A stretch of DNA of 64,000 nt. Source: Chloranthus sessilifolius (lineage: Eukaryota; Streptophyta; Magnoliopsida; Chloranthales; Chloranthaceae). Below the pieces are notes generated by a model that was given only the letters and a program-made list of their open reading frames with translations, was not told the origin of the DNA and did not search any database. The stretch is taken from NCBI GenBank assembly GCA_021018995.1, contig CM037593.1:19059810-19123809 (forward strand), read 5' to 3'. Each line of letters opens with the position of its first letter. Within the stretch, counting starts at the first letter, position 1. The position numbers were made by a program, and so were the translations under genes. Positions 1 to 10,878 of this stretch are shown in pieces.

Positions 1-430
1 CATATTAGAAAAGTGACCTTAACATTACGTGCACACTTAAAATTGATTTTAAGGTCATTTTTTTGAGTGTCTACGACATGAAATAAAAAATCGACCATCT
101 AATGGTATGCCCATGATTTCAAGATCTATCATGTGAAAGATTGGGACAACAAACAATCTCCATTGTTTGATTCAATGCAGTCAATGTATTTCAGTGTGAG
201 TGAACTCAAAGATTTGGTGGGTGGATTTAAAGGTACCCTTTAGAGACTTGTGTTAGGTGGAAGAAAAAATTTGATGGATTGATGATATGCCCATAAAGCT
301 CAGTCTCAAGATCTACGGTGTGAAAGATTGGGGTGAAAAATAATCCTCATTGTCCGATTCAAAGCAATCAATGGGTTTGAAGGAGTTTCAAATGTAGGGG
401 CTTTCAGTATTTATTTAGGCCCAAATTTAG
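1..430. repeat. Degenerate copies of foldback MITE family A
   Basis: Two stretches (about 60-200 and 255-420) match the arm of MITE family A (compare 45484-45908). Each has a run like GGTATGCCCATGATTTC followed by a 'gatct..gtgaaagattgggg' block and a 'ctccattgttcgattc' block. Termini are not clear. No gene is seen in the first 530 bp. Confidence 0.5.
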
Positions 431-529
431 GTACCCTTTTATGTTATTGAGTGAAAAACAAATAGTAACTATGTTTGTTGCACTTACCGGGTTAGTATGA
501 AATCCATTGAATTTATCTACTTTGAGATA

Positions 530-690
530 AAATAGGCATAGAACAGTTTTATCACTTAAAATAACTCTCTGTCAAAGCAAATGAGGCAAGGAGCTGTGTT
601 ACTAAATTGTAAAAGTAGTTCTCTGTCAAAACTAAAAAGTGAAAAAAGTTGCTCTTTTGCCCCAAAAGAGCTAACCCAAACGCAGCCTCA
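530..690 (-). repeat. MITE with CTGCGTTTGGGTTAGCTC ends (partial copy)
   Basis: Reverse-complement relative of the element at 53399-53605. Both share the terminal run 'gagctaacccaaac(g/a)cagc' and the internal 'cacttaaaataactc..caaagcaaatg..ggagctgtgttac' block. Short ORFs over both copies encode similar peptides only because the repeats match; they are not genes. Confidence 0.6.
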
Positions 691-824
691 GGAAGAAGAA
701 AGAGAAGGGAGGCAGAGGAAGTGAGTGATTTTGATTGGTGCGTAAGTTTGAAAGAGAGTTTGTTGGTGTGAACACCGTTAAAATAGAAAATATTTGCCTT
801 AAAAAAGGGCGTCATTATTTGCCC

Positions 825-1197
825 ACACTTTTTAAGTGATTGCACTGAGATTAAAAAAAGACTTTGTATTTTAAGGACATGAGACATGTGAAAATGCAAT
901 TTAGGCCGTCTAATTTAAAGTTCATGATCTATAGATCCTTAGTGGATAAGATTAGAGCAAAACACGATATTTATCATATGATTTATTGTTGTCAACCGCT
1001 AAATCAAATAATAGCCTTTGACTGCATTTAATCACATAATGAAGATTATATTTCATGCCAATCTTATCCACTAAGGATTTATAGATCATGAATTTTAAAT
1101 CAGACGACCCAGATTACGTTTTCACTGATCATGTGTCCCTAAAATACAAAGCCTTTTTAAAATCTCGGTACAATCACTTAAAAAGTGAGTGCAACTA
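825..1197. mobile_element. Foldback MITE with ~145-bp arms
   Basis: The left arm (from about 825, 'cacactttttaagtgattgca') is mirrored by the right arm ending about 1197 ('tgcactcactttttaagtgattgta' on the complementary strand). Inner arm ends are 'ccttagtggataagatt' and 'aatcttatccactaagg'. The arms diverge by scattered substitutions, with an AT-rich spacer of ~110 bp. Long-armed foldback elements are typical of Mutator-like or foldback MITEs; I did not find a clear target duplication. Confidence 0.7.
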
Positions 1198-1795
1198 ATG
1201 GCTCCCCTAAAAAAAATTGCTTAAAAGGATTAAAAAGGCAATTGCAGATAGAAGGAGACAAGTTTGTGAGTTCTTTTAAAAACGTTTTTTAACTTGAGAG
1301 TGTCCGAACTTTCACTTATTTACCTGATAGGGTCAACAATTCATTATTTACCAATCAAGGTTCAGACCTTGTAACTTGTTTTATTATTTACCTATATAGC
1401 TAATTTTTTTTTAAATAGATGCAAATTCAATTCAAAATTATTGACACTTGCGTTAATTTAAATTAAATAAAAAAATTAATTAGAAAAAAATGCCCTTAAG
1501 TCCCATAAGAGATGGATCACTCTTGCAAAATCGATAGGTCCAACATGAGACCAACCAATTGGACTTATAAGAGACCGACCAACTAGTTTCATATGGGACT
1601 CGATTGATCAGTCTGATTTGAACCTAAGAGCATTTTGTCTCTCGTTTTTCATTTAATTCAAATTTAAACAGATATAAAAAAAATTCAGTTGAATTTATGT
1701 ACAATGTTAGAATTATTCAATAAATCTAGACCATGTTTGTTAAATAATGAATTGTTAGATCTTGTGAGGTAAAAAATACAAGATTTGTTAGATGA

Positions 1796-1938
1796 TTGAG
1801 CTCAGTTGGTATCTTCCCCCTTTTTTGAGGGATGAGGCCTTGAGTTTTAGAATTTATGTTTGCTTCCTCCGTTTGTATTAACATAGGTAAGTGATTTGTT
1901 ATATGAGATTTATTAAAAAAAGAAAAAGAAGAAAAAGT
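1796..1938 (+). mobile_element. Possible degenerate tRNA-derived SINE
   Basis: GAGCTCAGTTGGT (1799-1811) resembles a tRNA D-loop/A-box. A weak B-box-like stretch follows (around 1834-1850), and the segment ends in an A-rich tail (about 1912-1938). No target duplication was found, so this is tentative. The flank 1200-1790 is AT-rich and unassigned. Confidence 0.3.
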
Positions 1939-1974
1939 AGGGCTCTAATCCTTGACTCTTATATCGAATGGGTA

Positions 1975-2250
1975 GCTTTAACGCCCACAAAATCTTCAAG
2001 GGCACCTACGCCCAAAATCATTGATTGCTTCGGATCACACGATAAAGATCCTATCCAAAAAAAGTATCCCTAAAATCACATGGCACATATGACACTCAAC
2101 CATGACTATAGGGCTACGTTTTTAGGATTTGTGCCATGAAATAAAAAATTGACTGTTGGATGTAATCTCAAGGTCTCTCATCTTGAAGATTAGAGCGAAA
2201 TGCGTTCTCCATCATCTGATTCGAAGAAATTAATGATTTTGGATTTAGGT
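1975..2250. mobile_element. Foldback MITE family A copy
   Basis: Contains 'gggcacctacgcccaaaatcattgattgcttcggatc', an inner palindromic pair (cacatggcaca.. / ..tgtgccatg) and the 'ctccatcatctgattcgaag' block shared with 43498-43810, 45484-45908 and 53735-54060. Divergent copy, no intact target duplication seen. Confidence 0.6.
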
Positions 2251-2412
2251 GCTCGGGAAGATTCTGCCGGTGCTATTAAAGCTGCCCATATCTCATAACT
2301 TGTTCCCCTCATTCACAGCTAATGGAGGGGAATATTTTGACCCTATGAGGAAAACTCTTCAATATTCTGGTTGGACTTGCATTTTGGTTTTGAAACAACA
2401 ATCACCCAGATC

Positions 2413-2806
2413 TAAGGATGCAAATTCGGTGTATCGAACCAAACTGAAATTGAAATTGAAATTGATTTTTTCGGCTTGGTACCCCCATACCAAAACCGAA
2501 TCAAAACTCATTTAGTTTGGTTCGGTTCGGTAATTTTTTTTTTGTCCTGAAATCGACATCAAAAACAAAATTGATTCGATTCAGTTCGGTTCAGTGTGAG
2601 TATTTTATCTACTTTTTTTATGTTTTTTAAGGGATTTTTTTTGTTTTTTTTTATAACTGTTTTTTTGGTTTGCTCATCCTACACCCACGATTTTCGATTT
2701 TTTCCACCCTAGATCGGTTTGATTCGTTTTGATTTTTGATTTTCAGTGCGGTTTGGGCTGGTTCGGTGTCCTCGGTTTGCAGTTCGGTTTCGGGTTTGCA
2801 TCCCTA
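2413..2806. mobile_element. hAT-like MITE, 'CCGAACC' family (copy 1)
   Basis: Ends are TAAGGATGCAAATTCGG (left) and CGGGTTTGCATCCCTA (right), an imperfect terminal inverted repeat of the TAGGGATGCAA type used by hAT elements. The interior is built of CGGTTCGGTTTTGGTTC-like runs. Same family as 44529-44735 and 52827-53153. Flanking octamers do not match here, so the target duplication has decayed or one end is slightly off. It abuts the TATA promoter. Confidence 0.6.
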
Positions 2807-2916
2807 AATTGTAAAAATCTATCACGTGCGTCACGTGGACCTCATTTCGTGGTTATCTAATTTAGGCATAAAAAACCAAGGATCTCATCAATTCTGCTAC
2901 ATAGAAAGGAAAAGAA
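2807..2916 (+). promoter_or_regulatory. Short upstream region of TATA with twin G-boxes
   Basis: Two CACGTG palindromes at 2823-2828 and 2832-2837, followed by an AT-rich GCATAAAAAACC stretch near 2867-2878 that could act as a TATA element. G-boxes are bound by bZIP and bHLH factors and are common in light-regulated plastid-protein genes; a role here is inferred. The hAT-like MITE at 2413-2806 ends directly upstream, so either the promoter is very short or the MITE is part of it. Confidence 0.5.
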
Positions 2917-3204
2917 ATGGCGATGTGTTGTGGGCTGCCAATAATTTCTTCTGTCCACACAAAGATTTCTTCCTCTAACTCTGTTTACTTCAACAATGGT
3001 AGAAGAGAGTTGTTGAAGAAGAATAATAGTAGTAGAATTGTGGGCTTCAATAATAAATATAATAATAATAATTGTCGGTGCATGTTTGGGCTGGGGATGC
3101 CGGAGCTGGTGGTCATCGCCGGAGTTGCCGTCCTCGTTTTCGGTCCTAAGAAACTTCCAGAAGTCGGTCGGAGCATTGGTAAAACTGTCAAAAGCTTCCA
3201 ACAG
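2917..3204 (+). CDS. TATA: Thylakoid cpTat translocase subunit TATA/Tha4, exon 1
   Basis: Encodes residues 1-96 of the small Tat subunit that assembles with TatC/Hcf106 in the thylakoid membrane and moves folded twin-arginine proteins using the proton gradient. Residues 1 to about 54 are rich in Ser, Asn and basic residues and poor in acidic ones, as expected of a chloroplast transit peptide. The mature part begins near FGLGMPEL. The transmembrane helix is about 62-76 and carries the family's essential membrane Glu (E63). The hinge FGPKKLPE is at 75-82, followed by the amphipathic helix through GRSIGKTVKSFQQ. The ATG sits in AAGAAATGGC and is the first start after the promoter region. Exon 1 ends in phase 0 after CAG at a GTTTGT donor (3205). 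Without splicing the frame adds only VCFSF and stops. The closely related Hcf106/TatB is less likely because the complete protein is short (139 aa) and the membrane helix is TatA-like. Opposite-strand ORFs here are shadows. Confidence 0.95.
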
Positions 3205-3954
3205 GTTTGTTTTTCTTTTTAATTATTATTATTATTTTTTTTAATTTTCTTTTTTAAATTCGTTTTTGTGGGTTTTTAGTTCTGATGGATTGTTTTGATT
3301 TTGGGTTAAATTTGTTCTATGAATCAAACCCAATTTGATTCACTGGGATTTTTGTCTGGTTTCTTTGAAGGGGTGGTTTACTGAATCCTGTGGGATTTTT
3401 GTGAAGTTTTAGATTATCTGTTGATCTCATGAAGCAAGTGTTTTTTTTTTTCAATTGATTACTGTGGAGTTATTTATTTATTTATTTTTTATAGGTAAGC
3501 TGGAATTTAAATATTGGAATGATTATTATTATTATTATGGTTTTTGTTGCTATTGTTTGGCAACCCCTATAGTTGTTTAAGCTTCTTTCTAAAAACCTCA
3601 ACTTTTAGATAGGTTTATGCAATGGTTATATCCATAAATTCTTGCGAGCCATGAAAGCCAAGGATGAGCTCTTCTTGGATTTGAGTGACAAATGTCTTCA
3701 GTGGTGGTCATGAACCTCCCTCCCCAAATTCATGGATATAACATTTTCACTTTTTTTTTTTAAAATCTCAACTTGTTGATGTTGCTTCATTGATCGGTAA
3801 CTATTAGTTGGATTAGAGAAGAGCTGAACTGACAAAAGATGCATGCAAAACAGTTAGTTGGTTGGTTTTTAGGCAAGCCACGTTTTGAGGAAAAAGTTTA
3901 CACAAAGTAGGAAAAGTGTATATATATTCGTATCGATTTGGAGGTGGGCTATGA

Positions 3955-4468
3955 TAGGGTACCCGTTCTTATTCATTGTCCTTTCTCCTTTTATATTTGG
4001 AGTGCGGTGCTTAGTCTATTTCATGTGAGCTGGTGAAATCCATCTTCTGTAGCTAAGCTGATCGTTATGTGATGGCATGGGCCTTTCTCTGCCCATGGGC
4101 GAGTTCTCTGGCTCATGTCGCTTCTCGTGGTCTTTTGTGCTATTTGGATGGAGCACAACCAAAGGATTTTCCGTCGGCAACGTCGTGGGCCGGAGCTAGT
4201 TCTCATTCATGTCTCGGAGATGATTATCAGCTTGGCCATTGCTCATCAGGACTTCCGTGATCTTACTAGATCGCTTATTTTCCTTGACTGGACTGAGCTT
4301 CTTGACCCGGGATTTGGGCCCTAGGGCTTCTACCGTGTTTTGTCTTTTTGTTGTTCTTTTTTCATTTATTTCTTTCTTTTCTCCTTTTTGCTTGGTGGCT
4401 TGCTGCTTTGACGCTTCTTTGTAATTTTATTACCTTAATGAAATTACTTTACCAATAAAAAAAAAAAC
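3955..4468 (+). pseudogene. L1-type LINE 3' end with poly(A)
   Basis: 5'-truncated LINE fragment. In one frame (about 4115-4321) it reads LLVVFCAIWMEHNQRIFRRQ, the tail of the zf-RVT region found at the end of plant L1 ORF2 (compare CAIWLERNNMIFRRK in the LINE at 14861-22068). A ~130-bp T-rich 3' UTR and an 11-A tail (4457-4467) follow. The other reading frames are broken. The 5' target duplication was not found. Confidence 0.75.
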
Positions 4469-4499
4469 TCTAAGAAGTAAAACATGCATCTTGAATGAA

Positions 4500-5390
4500 T
4501 ATAATGAGAGTATCTAAGACATGTATGAAAGAGAGATAGCTAGTGTAAGGATCATGTTTGGAGAGATGACTGAATTCCCGATTAGGGTCGTGTTGCATCA
4601 AGGACTGTGTTGCATCGAGCGTTTGCGTGAAGACCTTATTTATTATAGTTGTGGATGAATTGATAGTAGAAACACAAGTGGAATATCCACAGTGTATATT
4701 GTTTGTTGATGATGTGATGCTAATTGGCCAAACAAGAAAAGTAAATGATATATAACGATGGAGAAAGACTTTAGAGTTAAGGGGTTTGGAAATTAGCAGA
4801 ATGAAAACACAATATGTGGAGCATAAGTTTAGTTTATAGAAAAGTAGGGAGAACGATTTGGTCCAAATAGAAAACCATTTAGTGCTAAATGTAGTTACAA
4901 TTGATTGTGGGTTTGAGGACATCTCAGATAGTATCAATGTAGGGTGGGTGAGATAAAGAACGACGAGTGGTGTGTTGTGTGGCTACATGTGCCACTTCAA
5001 TTGAAGGGACATTTTTATAAAGCCACAATAAAATCTGCATTACTATATAGCGTAGAGTGTAGAGTCTTGGGCTATGAAGAAGTGAACAAAAGATTAGTAC
5101 ATGTAATTGAGATGAGTATGCTAGGGTGGATACATGAATTAAGAATTAAGGTAGAATTAGTAGGACATAATAATAAGTTTATGGGCGGCCCTAATAAAAG
5201 AGAGCATTAAGGAATCTCATTTGAGATGATTTGGACATGTCCATCGAAGACTTGAAACAACCCTTATATGAAAGATTGAAACGATACAAGTGAAAGAAAG
5301 TGGGAGAAAGGGAGGGCCAAGAAGGATATGGAGGGAAGTAGTGAGAAGTGACATGAAGTATTGCAGAGTGATAGAGTTTAGCCCTAAAAG
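4500..5390 (+). pseudogene. RTE-clade LINE reverse-transcriptase remnant
   Basis: Broken frames on the plus strand carry the layout of plant RTE reverse transcriptase. In order: an EFPIRVG.HQG-like block (about 4565-4600), a VLFVDDV-like catalytic block (about 4695-4720), then YSVECRVLG (5047-5075), the MSMLGWIHE block (5113-5140), and 'LRWFGHVHRR'-like sequence near 5220-5250 in another frame. Numerous stops and shifts make it non-functional. Assignment to RTE rather than L1 rests on the motif order and the SE/CWA...M.MLRWM-type block. Confidence 0.6.
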
Positions 5391-5555
5391 GAAATTAATT
5401 CTCTCTCTCTCATGCGCATAAAGGTTTTCTTGATCATCACGCTCCCTTTTCGCCTTTTCTTTTTATTGAAAGAGGCTCTCACTCTAATCGAGAGAGGTTA
5501 CATCTCTCTCAATTTGGGGAAATGTTGTGGTTGAAGAGAGATGTCCGCACACAAA

Positions 5556-5618
<63 letters not shown>
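5556..5618. repeat. (CA)n/(TA)n compound microsatellite
   Basis: About 40 bp of CA repeat running directly into about 20 bp of TA repeat. The flanking 5400-5410 is a short CT repeat. Confidence 0.95.
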
Positions 5619-5770
5619 GGGTAATGATAACCAAACATTAATTGGTTACTTGAGTTGTGATTGGTTCATGTAAATTTTCATCTTTTGAAAAGTGAAAAGG
5701 TGGTTATTGTAGGTCAATCACAATTCAAGTAACCAAAGGTTGTTAGTCACTCGAGTGAGGCGAACATTAT
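5619..5770. mobile_element. Small foldback MITE between two microsatellites
   Basis: Left arm 'ataaccaaac..ttggttacttgagttgtgattgg' pairs with right arm 'caatcacaattcaagtaaccaaaggttgttag'. Total ~150 bp, bordered on both sides by TA repeats, a common insertion setting for Stowaway/Tourist-like MITEs. Class not determined. Confidence 0.55.

Positions 5771-5772
<2 letters not shown>

Positions 5773-5821
<49 letters not shown>
5773..5821. repeat. (TA)24 microsatellite
   Basis: Uninterrupted TA repeat of 48-49 bp, followed by imperfect CATA repeats to about 5850. The stretch 5850-6560 has no recognised gene or element. Confidence 0.95.
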
Positions 5822-5823
<2 letters not shown>

Positions 5824-6624
5824 TACACACACGCATACATACATACATACATGACTGGTTCAAACCGGTCCAACCACTTGTCTAGCTGTTTTGGGCCAGA
5901 TCGGCTTCCTTTACAGTTTAAGCTTCAATCTGGTTTTCAAAACACATAATTCTCGGCCGTAGAATGATTGTATCTAACCATTCGTGGCCCTAGGCCATTT
6001 AGAAAGGTGCTTAGTATTGTGTTCGTAGAGTAGAGAAATTGGCTTCTTGGGGTCCGGTTTCTTATGTCGTAGTCCATATTCTTATGCATTGTTACCTTTG
6101 ATAGAGCTCACTAATATATGTTTAAGATTAATTCAACAGAGCTTCTAATTAACCTCTATGGATATCTCCAATATGTTTAGCTAGGGTAAAAACATCAATC
6201 ATGTTATAGTAATAGAAAGTCCCAGACAAAGTCCTTGTACATCAAATTAATAAAGCGTCTACCGTACATCACCCACAAAAAAAAGAAGGCACCAACTTAT
6301 TTGGCATATATGTCTCGTCTTTTGTTATCAATGAAAAATATGGAAGGAACATCAGCTAGCTATCTCCACAGCAGATCCTCTGAGCTGCAGAAAGTGATTG
6401 GATGCTTTATTTCATCAGGATGGAATGAGCTACAACGTCTCGTGCTGAAAGTTGCTATGATTTTGGCATTCAATGTTTTTTTTTTTTTTTCAGGGTGAAG
6501 TGATTGCCAGCCAACCAGTCCTCATATGGATGTGTGATATCTGCTGCTACAGAGTTACTTGAAGATAGATTCCGATGATAGTAGCCAAAATGACCCTGAT
6601 ATAATTAATGCATGAGGGCAAGTA

Positions 6625-6845
6625 TGGACATAAAATATAATTAGAGCAGATAAATGGTGCTGCCACTAAGCGAAAATATCCAAGTACGGCCATCCTATGT
6701 TATTTATATAGTGAACAATTTGCCTCACATCATGATCATAATGTCGGGCATATTGTTCCATATAAATAACATAGAATGGTCGTACTGTGGATATTTTCAC
6801 ATAGTGGCTACACAATTTATCTAATCTAAATGGATTTTGTGTCCA
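6625..6845. mobile_element. Foldback MITE, tandem copy 1
   Basis: The palindrome spans the whole 221 bp. Left end TGGACATAAAAT is mirrored by ATTTTGTGTCCA, and the inner arm 'gccactaagcgaaaatatcc' by 'ggatattttcacatagtggc'. It lies in a 288-bp direct repeat (6563-6850 / 6851-7135), so the MITE was copied with its flank. Short ORFs over it are artefacts. Confidence 0.75.
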
Positions 6846-6911
6846 ATTTAAGATAAATTCCGATGATATTAGCCAAATGACCCTGCTATAATTAATGCAT
6901 GAGGGCGGGCA

Positions 6912-7131
6912 TGGACATAAAATCTCATTAGACCAGATAAATGGTGCTGCCACTAAGCGAAAATATCCAAAGTAGGGTCATCCTATGCTATTTATAGTGA
7001 ACAATATCCCTCACATCATGATCATGATGTGGGGCATATTGTTCTCTATAAATAACATAGAATGGTCGTACTTTGGATATTTTCCCATAGTGGCTACATG
7101 ATTTATCTAATGTAATTGGATTTTGTCTCCA
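6912..7131. mobile_element. Foldback MITE, tandem copy 2
   Basis: Same foldback element as 6625-6845, with a few substitutions and small indels, in the second 288-bp unit. The shared flank 'gataaattccgatgata..agccaaa.tgaccctg' proves a segmental duplication, not two independent insertions. Confidence 0.75.
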
Positions 7132-7350
7132 ATTTTCCCTTGAGTCATTCGCGTTGATCTAGAAGAGTGCTTATATCCAATGTTTTGGACACCTTAAACT
7201 TTTGGTGTTCCATATCTGAAACACCTTCTGTTGGAACCAACCATAGTGTCAAAATATTCTTATTACGTATCTCTTGATCTTATTTTTATCTAGTGAGAGC
7301 AGAATTTCATCAAGAAAATGACAACTAGAGGAAATATCCTATGAAAGTCC

Positions 7351-9599
7351 TGTTATATATATTAGTGTAGTAATATATATTTATTGTTTCAAATTAAGTT
7401 TATAATTATCATTATATATTAATAATAATTCAATGGCAAACTTGTAAATATTATTTTCTCTCCAAAAAAGTGTCTTTTCAGATTTTGATTGATCTTTTTA
7501 CCGTTAGTTGAAAAGACACAAGTCTGACATCTCTTTACCGTAAATCTAAAAAACACAAGTGAAATCAATTTGTCTTTGTCGTTATCTGAAAAGACACAAA
7601 TCTGAAATCTCTTCACCGTCATCTGAAAAGACACAATGCTTCGGATTTCTCTCTATAAATAGAGATAAGATCTTTGCTAGAAAGACACAAGACAACAGAA
7701 ATAATAATCTGTCTTATTTTCTTTATTTAAGAATCTTTTTGTATATCTGAAAATCTGTGTGACAAGTTCTTTTTCTAGAAAGTGCAAAATAACATATCTG
7801 AAATTGAAGATGCATGTACAAAGGTTTTTCTAGTCTCTAAATATTTTGATTTCAAGATGGCTGAGGATAAATCGATTCTTGAATAAGTTCAAGAATTATA
7901 GTTTATTGTCACTGAGATGAAAGTCTTATGTATTTAATGAAGTGTACTAAACCTGATATAACATTTATAGTAGGGATAATGAGTAGATTTATTAGCAATC
8001 CAAGGTCAAAATATTGGGAAGCTATCCTTAGAGTGTTGAGATATTTGAAGGGAACGATGAATTATAGTTTGCAATATAGTGGCATGCCTGAACTCTTTGA
8101 GGGATTCACTGATGCTACTTGAATTTTTTATTCATCTGATTCAAAATCTACAAGTGAATGAATTTTTACTTTGACAGGAGGAACATAATCGTGGGGGTCT
8201 AGCAAACAAACATGTCTGTCTGATTCAAATATGGAATCAAAATATATAGCATTGTCTACATGAGCAAAAGAGGCAGAGTGGCTTCGAAGCTTCATAAGGC
8301 ATTACTTTGATACAACATATATATGCTTTATTGTGATAATAAAGTTGTTTTACAAATTTCAGGTAATAAGAAATATAAAGGGAAATCAAGGCATATAGGC
8401 CTTAGATATAACATTATTCAGCAAATGTTGAGTGATGGGGTGATCGTGTTGGACTACATACCAACTTCTGAGATGCTTGCGGATTCACTTACAAAAGCAC
8501 TACTTAGAGATTCAGTATCGAGGGGGATGGTCCTAAGACCGATATCTTTAAAGGCACAGTAGTTGAACCTCAACTTAGTAGAGTTGGAGATCCAAATCCT
8601 AAGGTGAACAGGATAAGAAACTACTTCGTGACTTTTGAAAGTGCACATAGGTATGCTACCTATTGGCCATCCCTATGGTGTTAAATTTCGTGCACATCTT
8701 TTGTAATGTGAGAGTGTGAATTTAACTCTTAATGATTCTGTAGGCATTCATTTATTGGGTTAATAAAGTAGTTATAAGATCACTCATGACAGATTCACCT
8801 ATATGAGTATGGAGTAAAGCCGCTTGAACAGAGATTCAGTCTTCTATCTGAGATTCTCATGAAATCAGGATTTTAGCGCACGACTGTAAAGCGCAAGCCA
8901 TATGTCACTAATGATTTAGGTCATAGTAAGTGTATATGTAATTCTAGTTTTTAGACAGGTTTTAAGTTCAAAGTTATAAGCTACTTAAAATCCTTATAAA
9001 CTTTGAGTTGTATGTACTAGTCAAAGGTCCAAGCCAAACGGTACCTCTGATGATGCTTAGTATGATCGCTCTGATACACAATTTTTTTTATTTTAAAACA
9101 AGTGGGGAATGTTATATATATTAGTGTAATAATATATATTTTATTATTTCAAATTAAGTTTATAATTATCATTATATGTATTAATAATTATTCAATGGCA
9201 AACTTGTAAATATTATTTTCTCTCCAAAGAAGTGTCTTTTCAGATTTTGGTTTATCTTTTTACCGTTAGCTGAAAAGACACAAGTTTGACATCTCTTCAC
9301 TATAAATCTGGAAAAACACAAGTCTGAAATCTCTTCACCGTGAATCTGAAATGGCACAAGTGAAAGCAATTTATTTTTATCGTTATCTGAAAAGACACAA
9401 ATCTGAAATCTCTTCACCGTCATCTGAAAAGACACAATGGTTTGAATTTTTCTTTATAAATAGGGATAAGATCTTTGTTAGAAAGACTCGAGACACAACA
9501 AAAATAATAATCCTTTTCTCTTACGTTCTTATTTTCTTTATTTCAGAATATTTTTGTGTATCAGAAAATCTGTGGTAGGTTCTTTTTCTAGAAAGTGCA
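7351..9599 (+). mobile_element. Ty1/copia retrotransposon, internally deleted
   Basis: Two LTRs (7351-7786, 436 bp; 9110-9599, 490 bp) begin TGTTATATATATTAG and end AGAAAGTGCA. The right LTR has an extra ~38-bp unit of a short tandem repeat containing 'gacacaagtctgaaatctcttcacc'. A purine tract (AAGTGGGGAA) sits immediately before the right LTR, giving plus orientation. A gag start (ATGGCTGAGGATAAATCG, from 7857) is followed almost at once by the end of reverse transcriptase and RNase H, so protease, integrase and most of RT are missing. Flanking pentamers (AGTCC / ATCTA) do not match, so the element may be rearranged. Confidence 0.85.
7928..8560 (+). pseudogene. copia pol remnant (RT end and RNase H)
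   Basis: Remaining pol of the element at 7351-9599. The first block, 7928-8122, contains CTKPDITFIVGIMSRF and WEAILRVLRYLKGT, the copia RT-RNase H linker. A broken middle follows, then 8323-8562 with LYCDNKVVLQISGN (RNase H active-site Asp region), SRHIGLRYN and YIPTSEMLADSLTKAL at the C-terminus. In-frame stops around 8120 and 8260 disable it. The motifs resemble Tork/Ale-type copia families; lineage not resolved. Confidence 0.8.
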
Positions 9600-9848
9600 A
9601 TCTATAAAAGAGCATTCTTGGCAAAATCGGACTCTATTATATTTTGAAGACGGATTTGCTGGGAACCCAATCGCATTTTCGTTTATCCGACGGAGTGGGA
9701 GCGTTTATTGCCTTTAAGACAACCTAGTGAACCACGCGCCTCCGAGTTATTTTTAATACCATTTATTTCAACAATGAACCCCATCTATTTTATTTACAAA
9801 TACCATTTTCAACAAGTCCAACAATCTTCGGATTCAAAACAAGCATGT

Positions 9849-10878
9849 TGCTGCGGGACAAACGTTAAAACCCTAATTTGTGCGAGTTAAGATTAACTTC
9901 ATATTAAAGTGAATAGCAGAAATATTCGAAATCACCCAAACACATAAAATAATCCAATAGATTTAATTAAAACAAGTAGGTTAACTCAAATTTTAGCACT
10001 CACATGCATCGAAATTTCGCGATCTAGAAAAATGGCTCTGATGAAGGAACTCGAGTTTCGATCCAGTTTAGGGCACCAAGCGACAATTACGGTATCATCT
10101 CTTGACTCTCCTAGGATTTGAACAATTAAGGCTTGAAGGATTAACTCAATCAAAAGGGGAAGATCAAAAGATACTAATTAATAAGGGTTCGGGGTTTTGA
10201 TTTTATCAAGGAAATAAGGGAAAATATTACCTGACAATAATTAAAGAAAAGACAGAGTAGAAAGATAGAGTTCTAAGGCTATACACCAAGGGGTTCCGAG
10301 GCTTCACACTAAGGTTGTACGTTGATTTTGCACAAAGTCGTAAGAGAAATGAAGATTCACTCATCGAGTTTGAAAGATTCACTTTTTTGGTTTAAAACTC
10401 TTCACAAGTCTTCTAGGGTTTGTACAAAAGCAAACTCTCAATTTCATTTATTAATAATCTACTCTCTATTACAAAGTTTATAAGAACCTTATATAGTAGG
10501 CCTCAATAGAAGAAAACCCTAAAACAATAAAGCACGAAAATGACAAGTTTGTCCAAGAAAATTAAAATTTCGTCTTTTGGCGGACCTGACTTACGCGTTA
10601 AATCGATCGATCGATTCTAGAATCGATCAATCGATTTATAAATTTATAAATGGCTCAAAGTATCTGTCCACAATCGATCGATTGAAAGTTTGGATTCGAT
10701 CGATCGACTGAGAAGAATAAGTTCGCCAGAAGTTTAAAAGCCACTGTCCTCAATCGATTGATTGAGTATCTGGGATCTATCAATCGACTAAAACACGCCC
10801 CAAATCTTCAATTTCTTCCGACACTAGAAAATCTTTTGTGGCCCAAATCCGACGCTCTCATTCTTGATGTCCCCATCA
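9849..10878 (-). repeat. Gypsy element 3, LTR
   Basis: On the minus strand it begins TGATGGGGACATC and ends near GTCCCGCAGCA, the same LTR ends as the other gypsy LTRs in the window. It contains the CGATCGATCGATT repeats also seen at 31240-31400 and 40650-40830. The adjacent polypurine tract on the minus strand is AAGGAGAAT (10879 onward), marking this as the 3' LTR of an antisense element. Confidence 0.75.

Noticed and set aside
2857..3244. Antisense and alternative-frame ORFs over TATA exon 1
   Set aside because: No conserved motif; the sense frame encodes an unmistakable TatA domain.
4069..4424. Short ORFs of 61-69 codons treated as separate genes
   Set aside because: They are frames of a LINE zf-RVT tail and its 3' UTR; only one matches LINE protein.
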